Shown one piece after another: positions 45,466 to 55,435 of a DNA stretch of 64,000 nt; within the stretch, counting starts at the first letter, position 1, and each line of letters opens with the position of its first letter. The notes under the pieces were generated by a model, which was not told where the DNA came from, did no database searches, and saw nothing but the letters and a program-made list of their open reading frames with translations. The DNA is from Candidatus Enterococcus myersii. Its GTDB lineage: Bacteria; Bacillota; Bacilli; Lactobacillales; Enterococcaceae. Both the position numbers and the translations under genes were made by a program. The stretch spans positions 1-64,000 of the forward strand of contig NZ_JAFLVT010000008.1 of NCBI RefSeq assembly GCF_017316025.1, read 5' to 3'.

Positions 45466-45993
45466 ATGGCAGTAAAAACGCGTTTGGCAAACGAGGCTGA
45501 AAAAGAGGCGGTCATAGCTTTTTTTAACAAAGGAATGGCACAAATCAATTATCCAATCGTAAGTTGGGTACCAAAAATCTACCCACTGGTAAGTGATATG
45601 ACAGCCGCCTTGTCTAAAAAAGAACTTTATGTCGCAGAAATTGACGGTCAAATTGTTGGTAGTGTTATTTTAAATCATGAGCATGAAGTAGAATATTCCG
45701 AAATTGCTTGGGAAAATCAACACCTTTTGGATGAAGAGTTTTTAGTCATTCATACGCTATTGGCAGATGCTGATTTTAAAGGTCAAAATATTGGGCGTAG
45801 TTTGTTAGCGTGTGCTAAAGAAGTTGCGCTAAAAAAAGGCTGTCAGGCCATTCGCCTCGATGTCTTTGCGGATAATTTACCGGCAAAAAGTCTCTATGAA
45901 AAATGCGGTTACTTATGGCGGGAGCGTAAAGAATTGCGTTCTTTTGATGACCGGGGCACAGATACGTGTGATTTGTACGAATTGCTACTCTAA
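45466..45993 (+). CDS. GNAT family N-acetyltransferase
   Basis: 175 aa single GNAT domain. The acetyl-CoA loop appears as DADFKGQNIGRSLLACAKEVA (motif A, Q/R-x-x-G-x-A-like) and the motif B end as SLYEKCGYLWRERKELR. The substrate is unknown. The ATG follows AAGGTGAG. It stands alone between two terminators. Confidence 0.88.
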   Translation: MAVKTRLANEAEKEAVIAFFNKGMAQINYPIVSWVPKIYPLVSDMTAALSKKELYVAEIDGQIVGSVILNHEHEVEYSEIAWENQHLLDEEFLVIHTLLADADFKGQNIGRSLLACAKEVALKKGCQAIRLDVFADNLPAKSLYEKCGYLWRERKELRSFDDRGTDTCDLYELLL

Positions 45994-46005
45994 AAAATTT
46001 ACAGC

Positions 46006-46031
46006 AGACGTCTTTTGACAGGCGTCTTTTT
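46006..46031 (+). terminator. Terminator of the GNAT gene
   Basis: A short stem AGACG.../...CGTCT followed by TTTTTTC. Its loop contains TTGACA, which doubles as the -35 of the next promoter. Confidence 0.75.
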
Positions 46032-46058
46032 TCTTGTTAAAATACAAACATACGTTCG
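46015..46058 (+). promoter_or_regulatory. Promoter with LexA-like SOS box
   Basis: -35 TTGACA (46015-46020), 17-bp spacer, -10 TAAAAT (46038-46043). Immediately after it, CAAACATACGTTCG (46045-46058) matches the Gram-positive LexA/DinR box CGAACRNRYGTTYG at all but one position. A repressor bound here would cover the transcription start, predicting DNA-damage induction of the two downstream genes. Confidence 0.75.
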
Positions 46059-46089
46059 GTTTGTCTTGTCAGAAAAGGTGGTGCCCAAA

Positions 46090-47409
46090 ATGGATTTAAC
46101 GAAAAAAATCGGTATTTTAGCGGATGCAGCCAAATATGATGTCTCTTGCTCCAGCAGTGGTGTGAGTGATACGAGTCGCAGTGGGACAATCGGCAGTACT
46201 GAAGCTGCTGGAATTTGTCATTCCTTTACCGCAGATGGACGCTGCGTGTCGTTGTTGAAAGTGTTGTTTAGCAATGCTTGTATTTTCGACTGCCATTATT
46301 GTGTCAATCGTCGTTCCAATCAGCGCCCGCGAGCTACGTTTAAACCAGCGGAATTGGCGAATTTAGTGCTTGATTTTTATCTGCGAAATTATATTGAAGG
46401 CCTGTTTCTAAGCTCGGCGATTGTAAAATCACCGGATTATACCTGTGAGTTGATGATTAAAACACTGGAAATTTTACGCTTTGAAAAAGGCTTTCGCGGT
46501 TATATTCACGTCAAAGCGATTCCTGGGGCGGATAGCCTTTTGATCGAGCGCTTGGGATATCTGGCTGATCGTATGAGTGTAAATGTAGAGCTGCCTTCAA
46601 AAGATAGCCTGCAGCTTTTGGCACCGGATAAAGATCCTTATGAATTATATAAGCCGATGAAACAAATTGCCCTAAAAAAAGAAGAGCAAAATTTACTGCC
46701 CGCACTTTACCGTCACAAGACGCCTTTTGTGCCAGCAGGACAATCTACCCAGATGATTATCGGGGCGAGCCCGGAAACAGATCGTGCAATAGTAAAAATT
46801 TCCGGCAATTTGTATCAAAAGTATCAGCTAAAACGCGTTTATTATTCTGCTTATATTGCGATGAATGATGATTCACTCCTGCCCGCTGTAACGCAAAAGC
46901 CGCCTTTGTTGCGGGAGCATCGTCTGTATCAAGCCGACTGGCTCATGCGGTTTTACAATTTTACCCCCGATGAAATTTTGAAAAAAGAACAACCCAATTT
47001 CAATTTATATCTCGATCCCAAGGCCAACTGGGCAATTCAAAATTTGGATCGTTTTCCTGTTGATGTGCAAACCGCAGATCTAAATACGCTTTTGCGCATT
47101 CCTGGCGTAGGGCCAAAGAGCGCCCGCAATATATTACGCGCCCGCAAATATTATCGGCTTCATTTGAGTGATTTAAAAAAGTTAGGCGTGGTTGTAAAAC
47201 GTGCCCAATACTTTGTCAGCTGCAACCACGAAAAATTTCCCGGCTTAGTGCAAGATCCCCAGTGGATTATTGAAGCCTTGATTTCAAAACGCCAATTTAA
47301 ACAGCTGCAGGCTCTTAATACCCAAAGTTTTGGTGAGCAGATGAGCTTGTTTGATGTCGAACGTTTTGAGCGGCAAAAAGGCCAGCAGCACCAATTTGCG
47401 TTGCAATAA
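46090..47409 (+). CDS. Putative DNA modification/repair radical SAM protein
   Basis: 439 aa. The radical-SAM cluster motif CxxxDCxxC-like NACIFDCHYCVNRRSN lies at about residues 65-80, followed by a TIM-barrel core, and a C-terminal helix-hairpin-helix DNA-binding motif, LLRIPGVGPKSARNIL (about 340-355). It belongs to the TIGR03916 group found next to a TIGR03915 protein. The chemistry is unknown; the HhH motif and the LexA-like box upstream support a role on DNA. The ATG at 46090 follows AAGGTGGTG. Confidence 0.88.
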   Translation: MDLTKKIGILADAAKYDVSCSSSGVSDTSRSGTIGSTEAAGICHSFTADGRCVSLLKVLFSNACIFDCHYCVNRRSNQRPRATFKPAELANLVLDFYLRNYIEGLFLSSAIVKSPDYTCELMIKTLEILRFEKGFRGYIHVKAIPGADSLLIERLGYLADRMSVNVELPSKDSLQLLAPDKDPYELYKPMKQIALKKEEQNLLPALYRHKTPFVPAGQSTQMIIGASPETDRAIVKISGNLYQKYQLKRVYYSAYIAMNDDSLLPAVTQKPPLLREHRLYQADWLMRFYNFTPDEILKKEQPNFNLYLDPKANWAIQNLDRFPVDVQTADLNTLLRIPGVGPKSARNILRARKYYRLHLSDLKKLGVVVKRAQYFVSCNHEKFPGLVQDPQWIIEALISKRQFKQLQALNTQSFGEQMSLFDVERFERQKGQQHQFALQ

Positions 47410-47450
47410 GACAATATACAATTTAAAGCATCAGAAAGAAGGGATTTGTG

Positions 47451-48203
47451 ATGGTGTGGATGAAAGAAACGATCGACATTTTGGAATACGATGGGACATT
47501 GGCGGGTTTTTATACCGTCATTGACCTATCATTTCGCCGCCATCAATTTCCGGCTGTCGTGTTAAATCCGACTACAACGGAAAATAATTTATTTCCGCCG
47601 GAGTGGATTAAAACTGATGAAAAAAAAGCCGAAAAGATTGCCCGTCGCCTGCAAGAAGTTCTAACGCCAAATAACTATGTATTTCTTCACGACGGCTTTA
47701 ATACGAGTTTGGAAAACAAGGAGACCTACTTGCTTCACGCCTTACATATTGGCCTTGATACCAAAGATAATTTGCAGAACTTTATTGGTAAACCTGAAAT
47801 TTTAGCACTAGATACAGCAGTCCGTGCTTTGTATGGTGAGGCCCACCAGTACAAAGGTTTTGTTCGATTTGAATATGTGGAGGACGTTTTGTTTGCTAAA
47901 ATTACGCCAAAACACTACTGTCTGCCGTATATTTGCCCACACTTTGCAAAGCGTTACGCCAATGAAAAGGTCATGATTTACGATGAAACCCATCAATTAT
48001 TAGCCTGTCTGGAAAATGGCAGCTATCGTTTATTAGAAAATATCACGCTGCCCAAAGATAAATTTTTACAAGGCAATGATATCGTAGGGGAGCAGTGGCG
48101 CGCCTTTTTAGCCGCTGTGACGATTAAAGAGCGCATTAACCCTAGCGCCCAACGCAATCACTTACCATTGCGTTTCCGCTCTGAAATGACAGAATTTCAA
48201 TAA
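47451..48203 (+). CDS. TIGR03915 family putative DNA metabolism protein
   Basis: 250 aa, DUF4130-type. Conserved segments: EYDGTLAGFYTVIDLSF at the start, GEAHQYKGFVRFEYVEDVLFAKITPKH in the centre (about 130-156), and PHFAKRYANEKVMIYDETHQ. This family always pairs with the radical-SAM protein encoded just upstream (42 bases apart), so the two likely form one DNA repair or modification unit. Start choice among GTG 47448, ATG 47451 and ATG 47460 is uncertain. Confidence 0.86.
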   Translation: MVWMKETIDILEYDGTLAGFYTVIDLSFRRHQFPAVVLNPTTTENNLFPPEWIKTDEKKAEKIARRLQEVLTPNNYVFLHDGFNTSLENKETYLLHALHIGLDTKDNLQNFIGKPEILALDTAVRALYGEAHQYKGFVRFEYVEDVLFAKITPKHYCLPYICPHFAKRYANEKVMIYDETHQLLACLENGSYRLLENITLPKDKFLQGNDIVGEQWRAFLAAVTIKERINPSAQRNHLPLRFRSEMTEFQ

Positions 48204-48369
48204 ATTTTTTTGAGAGCTCAGTGGAAAAATTACGAAAAAAGCAGTCAGACCCCAGTAGGGCCTAGTGGAAAACTTGCTGAAAAGCAAAGAGGAAAAAACA
48301 GTCAAGAAACGTTGTAAAAACCAAGTAAAACTAGTAGAAAAACCTCCTGAAAAAGCTAAAAAGCAAAAA

Positions 48370-48457
48370 AGCAGGCGACCCATCTTTTAAGTTGAAGATC
48401 CAAATAAATTTGGGGCCTTTCACTTAAGCGACATGGAAGTGGTGCGCTGCTTTTTTT
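48370..48457 (+). terminator. Structured terminator after the radical-SAM operon
   Basis: AGCAGGCGACC (48370-48380) pairs with GGTGCGCTGCT (48441-48451), with seven T behind. The 60-nt loop holds further stems (ATCTT...AAGAT). The stretch 48204-48369 between gene and terminator is A/G-rich and shows no gene. Confidence 0.75.
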
Positions 48458-48519
48458 GTTTTTCTATTTTAAGGGAAAAAATGAAGTTTTCAAGAATTAG
48501 AGCGACCATAAGGCAAAAA

Positions 48520-48850
48520 CTTGAGAAATTAGAAAAAATTTATCAAGCTTCTGCCTTATAACTAGCGAGTTGACCAAGTTTGTTCCGCTTTTCTTATTGT
48601 CTAGCTTCACAAACTAGCTCTCCAAGAAATAAGACGAAATTTCTAAAAATTTGAGGAACAATTTTAAGAAATCCCGCGCTTATTTTTTGAGAGCTGATTG
48701 TAGTTTGTTCAGCTTTTCTTATTGTCTAGCTTCACAAACTAGCTCTCCAAGAAATAAGACGAAATTTCTAAAAATTAGAAAAACAATTTTCTGAAATCCC
48801 GTGCTTATTTTTTGAGAGCTGAGGACAGTTTGCTCCGCTTTTCTTATTTT
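48520..48850. repeat. Tandem repeat array C, 125-bp period, 2.2 copies plus a degenerate half copy
   Basis: GTTTGTTC/GTTTGCTC unit starts lie at 48578, 48703 and 48828 (exact 125-bp period). Each unit has an outer stem (AGTTTGT... with TAGCTTCACAAACTAG), a middle stem (AGCTCTC...AAATAAG with CTTATTT...GAGAGCT) and the core AAATTTGAGGAACAATTT (48647-48664). A diverged half unit covers 48520-48577. As in array A, the last copy runs into the TAA stop of a minus-strand gene. Confidence 0.85.
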
Positions 48851-50208
48851 ATTTTTAATTTTTGCTGGTTAAAGGTGATGCTTTTGATTTCTTTGTTATC
48901 TTTTAGACCAAATTCGTAACGAAAATTTTCGGCTTTTTTGTGATTGAGCTGATCGGCATGTTCAACGGTGGTTGCAAATTTTGTGCCATCTTCATAGTTT
49001 AATGTAATCGTCGTACCGCTTAAATTGCCGGTGTAGTTAAAATCAAGGGCGATAGGTGAAAGCTGGATGTTATCTAATTTCAACTCTCCTTGTTGCGTTG
49101 TGAGCGTTTGAGAGGAGATTTTGGTTAACGGAAGTTCTTTGGCTTTTTTCAGTTGAATGGCCCAATCTCCCTCTTGGTAAGTTTCCCACCGCCAACCTGT
49201 TAAAACAAGTTTTGCCTGAGTTAAATCGGCTTTTTTAACTGGGAAAATGTACTCTTGATAATCTGCGCGACCAGTTTTGTTGTTATGGGTGCCATAATCG
49301 ACGCTAAAATCAGCGAAAGAATCAATTTTTTTATCATTTATTACTAACTGCGGGAAAACTGCCGCCATTTTGGGTGTATTGGGTATTTTTAATTGCAGAT
49401 GGAGTAAATCGTCTTTGTAGGCAATATTTGAAATTGTAAACTGGTTATCTAATTTTTCGTTTACTTGTGAAGGTTTAAGGCCAGTTTTCACCAGTTCATT
49501 CCAAGACACACCATAATTTTTGGCAACTTCTTCATTTAGACCGCCTCCTTGCGCTTGTTGTTTCGTTAAATCAATCCAGCTCTTTTTGGCTTGTAGTAAG
49601 TTTTGCCAATTTGGCTGATAGGTTGTCGCAAAGTCTTTTTTTCCACTGGTAAAGGCCGTTAATTGAAAACCTGAATTTGGCGTATCATCAGCGCCGATTG
49701 CACTGGTTACTAAAGTCGCCGTTTTGGTGCTGGCATCATAATGGGTCATTTGGGTATTCCCGCCGCCAAACATTTGCCAACGATCAATCATGGTGCTTTC
49801 GTCCAAGCGTTCGCCGGTTAAATCGGTTAATTGACTGACAAGATATTGATTACTTCCGTCTTTAAAAGAAGCGACGGCTTTTAGTTCTAATCCTTGATCG
49901 GTAACGTTTTGACTTAACTTATCAGAATTTAATAAAAGGAGTTCTGTTTGATTGCCAAAGCGTTTTTTGTAAGCCACCGATAAATCATCTCGGAAAGTAA
50001 AGCCGACTAATATTAAAGCTAAAGCAGCTGTGGCACCGCTGATTAGCCAGCGTCGGCGTCGCTGGTTTCTTTTTTTAACCAAAGCTTTTTTTGTAGCAAA
50101 TTTTTGGTGGATGTTATTTTTATTTTTTTTATCAAAGGGCTGTTCGTTATAATGTAACAATTCGTCTAACTGGGTATCGTCTAAGTATTCTAAAGGATGT
50201 TTTTTCAT
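48844..50208 (-). CDS. DUF4179 anti-sigma factor-like membrane protein
   Basis: 454 aa. A short cytosolic N-terminus (about 1-55, with PLEYLDDTQLDELL) is followed by a basic patch KKRNQRRRR, one membrane helix (about 57-76) and a large extracytosolic part with the DUF4179-type and C-terminal beta domains. The topology fits an anti-sigma factor for the ECF sigma gene just upstream, whose stop overlaps its ATG (ATGA). GAGAGGTGG supplies the ribosome site. The signal sensed is unknown. Confidence 0.85.
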   Translation of the reverse strand: MKKHPLEYLDDTQLDELLHYNEQPFDKKNKNNIHQKFATKKALVKKRNQRRRRWLISGATAALALILVGFTFRDDLSVAYKKRFGNQTELLLLNSDKLSQNVTDQGLELKAVASFKDGSNQYLVSQLTDLTGERLDESTMIDRWQMFGGGNTQMTHYDASTKTATLVTSAIGADDTPNSGFQLTAFTSGKKDFATTYQPNWQNLLQAKKSWIDLTKQQAQGGGLNEEVAKNYGVSWNELVKTGLKPSQVNEKLDNQFTISNIAYKDDLLHLQLKIPNTPKMAAVFPQLVINDKKIDSFADFSVDYGTHNNKTGRADYQEYIFPVKKADLTQAKLVLTGWRWETYQEGDWAIQLKKAKELPLTKISSQTLTTQQGELKLDNIQLSPIALDFNYTGNLSGTTITLNYEDGTKFATTVEHADQLNHKKAENFRYEFGLKDNKEIKSITFNQQKLKIK

Positions 50209-50774
50209 GTATTTTCCACCTCTCTGAAAAAGGAATTGCGTTCTACCAAACTGCGTAATTTTTTTCGTCCCCGATACAACCGGTTGTCGACTTCTTTTGC
50301 CGGCAGTCCGGACTTCTTGGCGATTTCGTGGGGCGTTAGTTCGTAGAAAATTCGCCAAAGTAAAATTTGGCGCGTTGGCTCATCAAAAGTCATAATAAGA
50401 CTGTAAATTTCCTGCCAAGCCGCTTTTTCTTCCAACTCACTGCTAACTAACTCATCTGTGTTTTCCTCAATGTTCGCTAGTGTTTCGTGTTGACGCCGGC
50501 GTGCTTGTTGTAATTTGTTTTTTGTCATACTTTCAGTCATGATGCATAAATAAGTTTTTAGACTCCCTTTTTTTTCATCAAATTTTTCCGGCTGTTCCCA
50601 CAAGCGTAAGAAGACATCGCTGACTACTTCTTCTAAATCCATACCGTTTGCCGCGCCGCTGCGACTAGCCACTGCCCATAATAATTTACTGTAGGCGGTA
50701 ATTAATGTGTTAAAGGCCGCTTCATCGCGTTTTTTCACCCTGCGATAAAAGAGGGTGTTTTCAATTTCTTCCAT
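50205..50774 (-). CDS. ECF-type RNA polymerase sigma factor
   Basis: 189 aa. Region 2 (about 10-80, AAFNTLITAYSKLLWAVASRSG...DVFLRLWEQPEKFD) and region 4 (about 120-178, DEPTRQILLWRIFYELTPHEIAKKSGLPAKEVDNRLYRGRKKL) with a helix-turn-helix. Region 3 is absent, as in ECF sigmas. It is coupled to the DUF4179 anti-sigma gene by an ATGA overlap and probably autoregulates. The regulon is not visible. The ATG follows GAGGTGGTG. Confidence 0.9.
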   Translation of the reverse strand: MEEIENTLFYRRVKKRDEAAFNTLITAYSKLLWAVASRSGAANGMDLEEVVSDVFLRLWEQPEKFDEKKGSLKTYLCIMTESMTKNKLQQARRRQHETLANIEENTDELVSSELEEKAAWQEIYSLIMTFDEPTRQILLWRIFYELTPHEIAKKSGLPAKEVDNRLYRGRKKLRSLVERNSFFREVENT

Positions 50775-51188
50775 TACTTCACCACCTCGTTAAGATACGT
50801 TGCAAATTAAAACTATTTTGTTTGCTTTTGGTATTTCCTGACTTCACTTATACTACAAACCCAAAAGATTAAATTCCTCACTTTTTTTAAAAATATGTAG
50901 TTTTTTGTTTTGAAAAATTTGCTGGTGCTTTACGTTTAAATTTGAAAAACAAATTATCAAAATTTTGTCGTATTACGCGCATTCGCGGTACCTTGAGTTC
51001 ATTTTATTGTTCAATATAAAAAATACCTGGATTAAGAAGTTTGCCGCAAAGCTCACAGTTGCAAGAATGGGGCGATTACTTTTGGTGCTGAAAGCAAGGG
51101 ACCAAAAGTTTTCTTCTATAATACAGATATTTTAACTTTTTATATGATAAAAATTGTCAGGACTATGTTAAATATTGACGCCCGTAGT
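50775..51188. other. Intergenic region between argH and the sigma operon
   Basis: 414 bp without a convincing gene. A single AAATTTGAAAAACAAATT segment at 50938-50955 recalls the core of the tandem arrays but no unit is built around it. The sigma-gene promoter must lie near 50790-50870 on minus; no standard ECF promoter pair was recognised. Confidence 0.4.
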
Positions 51189-52589
51189 TTAATCGGCAGC
51201 TTTTTCTTTTTGCAGTTGTATTTTAGCGGCTTTGATTTGTTTGTCTACTTGATCAAAACCGGTCCCACCATAAGAGTGGCGGTTTTTAACGGCGTTATAA
51301 GAAGATAATTTTTCATAAATGTCCGATTCAATGACAGGTGCGATTTGCTGGTATTCTTCCAGCGGCACATCTTGGAGGAAAATCCCCCGTTGAATGCAGG
51401 CTAGGACTAACTTGCCGACAATTTCGTGGGCTTCGCGGAATGGCACGCCGTGGTTGGCTAAGTAATCGGCTAGTTCTGTTGCATTGGAAAAATCCGATTC
51501 AGTGGCTTGCGCCATATTTTCTTTGTTAACTTTCATGGTATCAATCATGCCTGCCATAATATCCAGGCTAGTTAAAATCGTTTCCGCTGTATCAAACATG
51601 CCTTCTTTATCTTCTTGAAAATCCTTATTGTAGGCAAGGGGCAAGCCTTTCATAACGGTCAAAAGACCAAATAAGTTGCCGTAAACGCGACCAGTTTTAC
51701 CGCGAATCAACTCGGCCATATCGGGATTTTTCTTTTGAGGCATAATTGAGCTGCCGGTAGAAAAGCTGTCGGTTAATTCCACAAACTTAAATTCATGGGA
51801 GCACCACAAAATCAACTCTTCGCAAAAGCGGGAGAGATGCATCATCATAATGGCGCTGTTGCTTAAAAATTCCAAAATGAAATCACGATCACTAACAGCA
51901 TCCAAACTGTTGGCATAAATATTGCCAAAATCTAGTTCATTAGCCGTAAAAAAGCGGTCGACTGGAAAAGTCGTACCCGCAAGTGCAGCACTACCTAGTG
52001 GCATGCTATCAATTCGCTGTAAGTTTTCAGTAAAACGCGTTTGATCGCGGGTCAACATTTCATAATAAGCCAGCAGGTGATGGGCAAAAGAAATAGGTTG
52101 TGCATGTTGCAAATGCGTATAGCCAGGCATGACGGTGTGGACGTTTTCTGCTGCTTTTTCCACTAAAACATTGCGAAAATGCTGAATTTTTGGTAGCAAT
52201 TGTTTGACGATATCTTTTAAATATAAATGCATATCTGTCGCCACTTGGTCGTTACGACTGCGGGCAGTGTGGAGCTTGCCGGCAACCGGCCCGATTTCTG
52301 CGGCCAAATAAGATTCCAAGTTCATGTGGATATCTTCGTTTCCAATGGTAAATTCTAATTGTCCGGCTGCTAGTTTTTCTTGCAGTTTTTCTAACCCCCG
52401 CTGGATTTCAGCGGATTCTTCAGCGGTAATGATTTCTGTTTTGGCCAACATTTTAACATGGGCCAAACTGCCCTTGATGTCTTGTGTTGCCATTTTTTGA
52501 TCAAATAAAATCGATGCGCCAAACGCGTCAATCCATGCTTCGTTTTGACCGTCAAAACGGCCACCCCATAATTTTGCCACTTTCTCCAC
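51189..52589 (-). CDS. argH: Argininosuccinate lyase
   Basis: 466 aa, normal length. It splits argininosuccinate into arginine and fumarate. The fumarase/aspartase signature [12 protein letters not shown] (about residues 278-289) and the [12 protein letters not shown] motif (about 107-118) are intact. The ATG follows GAGGTGG. It lies downstream of argG on the same strand, separated by about 290 bp, so the two may be cotranscribed or separately tuned. Confidence 0.97.
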   Translation of the reverse strand: MEKVAKLWGGRFDGQNEAWIDAFGASILFDQKMATQDIKGSLAHVKMLAKTEIITAEESAEIQRGLEKLQEKLAAGQLEFTIGNEDIHMNLESYLAAEIGPVAGKLHTARSRNDQVATDMHLYLKDIVKQLLPKIQHFRNVLVEKAAENVHTVMPGYTHLQHAQPISFAHHLLAYYEMLTRDQTRFTENLQRIDSMPLGSAALAGTTFPVDRFFTANELDFGNIYANSLDAVSDRDFILEFLSNSAIMMMHLSRFCEELILWCSHEFKFVELTDSFSTGSSIMPQKKNPDMAELIRGKTGRVYGNLFGLLTVMKGLPLAYNKDFQEDKEGMFDTAETILTSLDIMAGMIDTMKVNKENMAQATESDFSNATELADYLANHGVPFREAHEIVGKLVLACIQRGIFLQDVPLEEYQQIAPVIESDIYEKLSSYNAVKNRHSYGGTGFDQVDKQIKAAKIQLQKEKAAD

Positions 52590-52881
52590 CTCGTTTGTCA
52601 GTTAAAAAAGCTGCGACATAAGTTGTAAGAAAACTCTGGGATAAATCCAACCGGAAATAACTACAGTCCGCTGGATTTGTAACGAATCTTGGGGCTGTGA
52701 ATTAATATAATCACAGCGCTTATTTACGGATAAACGAGGGTCCAGCAGTAGCTTTTCTAAGCTGAACACGTCTATTCCAATCTCGATTTGTTAAATTTTA
52801 GAGTTTGTATCGTTACCTAACTTATGGCACAGCCATTTGTCTTAAAGTTGATTGTCGGTAAAATAAATATCCTGTTTGTCT
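52590..52881 (-). other. argG-argH intercistronic region with hairpins
   Basis: A stem GGTAAAATAAA (52857-52867) with TTTATTTTACC (52881-52891) covers the argG stop and forms a 13-nt loop. Further short stems (CTGTGA/TCACAG, AAATCCA/TGGATTT) lie nearer argH. There is no T-run terminator and no T-box motif, so readthrough from argG to argH is likely. I see no gene. Confidence 0.5.
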
Positions 52882-54096
52882 TTATTTTACCAAATTTTCT
52901 GCTTGCATTTGTGTTTGAACCTCAGCGTGAACTTTGCTGGGCAGGCCCCACAATTTAATGAAGCCAACCGCTGCGTCTTGATCAAAGGTATCAGCAGATG
53001 TGTAAGTCGCCAAGTTTTCAGAGTATAAACTATTTTCAGATTTACGTCCTTCCACAATCACGTTGCCTTTTAGTAATTTAACGCGGACGATACCGTTGAC
53101 ATATTTTTGCGTTTCTTTTAGAAAAGCAATTAAAGCGTCAGTTAGTGGATTGAACCATAATGCGTTATAAATAATGTTACTTAATTGTTGTTCAATCATC
53201 GGTTTGAAATGGGCTACTTCACGGACAAAAGTTAAGTCTTCCAATTCTTTATGTGCCTTCATTAAAGTCACTGCGCCGGGACATTCGTAGACTTCGCGGG
53301 ATTTAATGCCAACCAGACGATTTTCCACGTGGTCGATTCGCCCCACGCCATGTTTGCCGGCAATTAAATTTAATTCCATAATAATGTCAGCAAAATTGTA
53401 GGTTTCACCATTTAATGCCACCGGAACGCCTTGATCAAAGGTAATTTCCACGATATCAGCTGTATCAGGTGTATCTTCAATGGCAGTGGTAATTTCGTAA
53501 GCTCCTTCAGGCGGTGTTGCCCAAGGATCTTCAAGGATGCCGCACTCACACGCACGTCCCCAAATATTTTGATCAATCGAATAAGGATTATCTAAATTCG
53601 CTGGAATTGGTACACCTTTTTTGGCGGCGTAAGCAATTTCTTCTTCACGAGACCATTTCCACTCACGGACAGGTGCAATCACTTTTAATTCTGGCGCTAA
53701 AGAATTGATTGCAACTTCAAAACGCACTTGGTCATTTCCTTTACCAGTACAACCATGTGCAACCGTTGTAGCGCCAGTTGATCGGGCTAGTTCAACTAAT
53801 TTTTTCGCAATTAACGGTCGGGATAGTGCAGATACTAAAGGATAAGACTGTTCGTAAAAAGTGTGGCCTTGCAATGCAATTAAGGCATACTCTTCGGCGA
53901 ACTCGTCTTTAGCGTCGATGGCATAAGAGGCGATTGCCCCCACTTGCAACGCTTTTTCCTTAATAAACGCCGTATCTTTTCCTTCCCCAATATCTAAACA
54001 ACACGCGATGACGTCATACCCTTCATCGGTCAACCACTTAATGGATACGGAGGTATCAAGTCCTCCTGAATATGCTAATACAACCTTCTCTTTCAT
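52882..54096 (-). CDS. argG: Argininosuccinate synthase
   Basis: 404 aa. It condenses citrulline and aspartate with ATP. The N-terminal PP-loop [10 protein letters not shown] (about 8-17), the [14 protein letters not shown] motif (about 114-127) and the [15 protein letters not shown] segment are present. The ATG follows AAAGGG. ARG-box-like palindromes lie upstream on the minus strand, consistent with ArgR control of argG-argH. Confidence 0.97.
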   Translation of the reverse strand: MKEKVVLAYSGGLDTSVSIKWLTDEGYDVIACCLDIGEGKDTAFIKEKALQVGAIASYAIDAKDEFAEEYALIALQGHTFYEQSYPLVSALSRPLIAKKLVELARSTGATTVAHGCTGKGNDQVRFEVAINSLAPELKVIAPVREWKWSREEEIAYAAKKGVPIPANLDNPYSIDQNIWGRACECGILEDPWATPPEGAYEITTAIEDTPDTADIVEITFDQGVPVALNGETYNFADIIMELNLIAGKHGVGRIDHVENRLVGIKSREVYECPGAVTLMKAHKELEDLTFVREVAHFKPMIEQQLSNIIYNALWFNPLTDALIAFLKETQKYVNGIVRVKLLKGNVIVEGRKSENSLYSENLATYTSADTFDQDAAVGFIKLWGLPSKVHAEVQTQMQAENLVK

Positions 54097-54190
54097 AATA
54101 AATACGCCCTTTCTGTTGTGCTTTTTTCAGTGTGAGTAAAAATGTGTTGACGCTATCGTATCAAATTGAAAATTAAAAAGCAAGCAAAAA

Positions 54191-54275
54191 TATAAATATT
54201 TATACAAAATATTTTTAAAAAAGCATAAATTATACAAAAATAGCTGGTTTATAAAGTTTGGTTTGTATAAAAGAA
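54191..54275 (-). promoter_or_regulatory. ARG-box-like operators of argG
   Basis: The perfect palindrome TATAAATATTTATA (54191-54204), ATAAATTATACA (54225-54236) and TTGTATAAAAG (54263-54273) resemble ArgR/AhrC half-sites (TATAAAT/ATTTATA). A minus-strand TATAAT (54229-54234, read in reverse) overlaps the second site, so a bound arginine repressor would block the promoter. The remaining 54097-54190 and 54276-54440 show no gene. Confidence 0.6.
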
Positions 54276-54447
54276 CAAAATCGCTTAAAGAAATCTAAAA
54301 ATCATTTTCTGAAAAATGATGGAATAAAATGTAACAAGGACTGTTTGTTGAAAATGTCTTTTTCAAAAAAATTTGATTACTATAGTAGGGAAATAATGGC
54401 AGGAAAAAATAAAGTTTAAAAATACTGGGAAAAGCCGCGACTTTTGA

Positions 54448-54476
54448 TTGACTTTGCGCAGTTTTACCGTTATTAT
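54448..54476 (+). promoter_or_regulatory. rplM-rpsI promoter
   Basis: -35 TTGACT (54448-54453), 17-bp spacer, -10 TATTAT (54471-54476). The transcript leader is about 80 nt. No strong leader hairpin is seen. Confidence 0.8.
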
Positions 54477-54561
54477 GTTAAATGGTATTGTTTACCCCAC
54501 AAAGAGCCCCGGAAACTCAAGTGATTGTAAACATTCGAAATTGAAATTGGAGGAAAAAATC

Positions 54562-55005
54562 TTGCGTACAACATATATGGCCAAACCAGGCGAAGTAGAA
54601 CGTAAATGGTATGTAGTAGACGCTACTGATGTTCCAATGGGACGCCTTTCAGCAGTCGTTGCTTCAATCTTACGCGGTAAAAACAAACCAACTTTCACCC
54701 CCCATGTGGATACAGGTGATTTTGTAATCGTCATTAACGCTGACAAAGTGAAATTAACAGGTAAAAAAGCATCTGATAAAATTTACTACCGTCACTCAAA
54801 TCATCCTGGCGGCTTGAAACAAGTTTCAGCTGGTGAATTGCGTGCTAAAAATTCTCGTCGTTTGATCGAAACTTCTGTAAAAGGTATGCTTCCTAAAAAC
54901 ACTTTGGGTCGCGCACAAGGCATGAAGCTACACGTTTACGGTGGCGCTGAACATCCACATGCAGCTCAACAACCAGAAGTATTAGACATCACAAACTTAA
55001 TTTAA
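54562..55005 (+). CDS. rplM: 50S ribosomal protein L13
   Basis: 147 aa, matching the usual L13 length. [30 protein letters not shown] at the start and [17 protein letters not shown] at the end are typical. It is an early-assembly 23S rRNA binder. I use the TTG at 54562, eight bases behind TTGGAGG; a start at 54448 would read through the promoter. Cotranscribed with rpsI. Confidence 0.97.
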   Translation: MRTTYMAKPGEVERKWYVVDATDVPMGRLSAVVASILRGKNKPTFTPHVDTGDFVIVINADKVKLTGKKASDKIYYRHSNHPGGLKQVSAGELRAKNSRRLIETSVKGMLPKNTLGRAQGMKLHVYGGAEHPHAAQQPEVLDITNLI

Positions 55006-55020
55006 TAGGAGGGAATTTCA

Positions 55021-55413
55021 TTGGCACAAGCTCAATATATCGGCACAGGCCGTCGTAAAAATGCAGTAGCTCGCGTACGTTTGGTACCAGGTACTGGTAA
55101 AATTACTATCAATAAAAAAGACGTTGAAGAATATATCCCACATGCTGACCTACGTTTAGTTATCAACCAACCATTTGGCGTAACTGAAACAACTGGCGCT
55201 TACGATGTAATCGTAAACGTAAACGGTGGGGGCTATGCTGGACAATCTGGCGCAATCCGCCACGGTATTTCTCGTGCATTATTAGAAGTTGATCCTGACT
55301 TCCGTCTTGCATTAAAACGCGCTGGTCTATTAACACGTGACGCTCGTATGGTTGAACGTAAAAAACCAGGTCTTAAGAAAGCCCGTAAAGCTTCTCAATT
55401 CTCTAAACGTTAA
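55021..55413 (+). CDS. rpsI: 30S ribosomal protein S9
   Basis: 130 aa. [16 protein letters not shown] at the start and the basic tail [17 protein letters not shown], which reaches the ribosomal P site, are present, so the C-terminus is intact despite the integrated element directly downstream. The TTG start follows AGGAGGG. Confidence 0.97.
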   Translation: MAQAQYIGTGRRKNAVARVRLVPGTGKITINKKDVEEYIPHADLRLVINQPFGVTETTGAYDVIVNVNGGGYAGQSGAIRHGISRALLEVDPDFRLALKRAGLLTRDARMVERKKPGLKKARKASQFSKR

Positions 55414-55435
55414 TCGTTGTTATACCAACGATTTC

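Noticed and set aside
50938-50955. A fourth repeat array between argH and the sigma operon
   Set aside because: Only the AT-rich core segment matches; the flanking stems and tandem period are missing.
52590-52881. T-box riboswitch between argG and argH
   Set aside because: No T-box core sequence (GGTGG-ACCGCG type), no T-run terminator and no specifier-like stem could be identified.
54448-54561. N-terminally extended L13 starting at 54448
   Set aside because: The extension would be encoded by the promoter -35/-10 region; the TTG at 54562 has a strong ribosome site and gives the usual L13 length.
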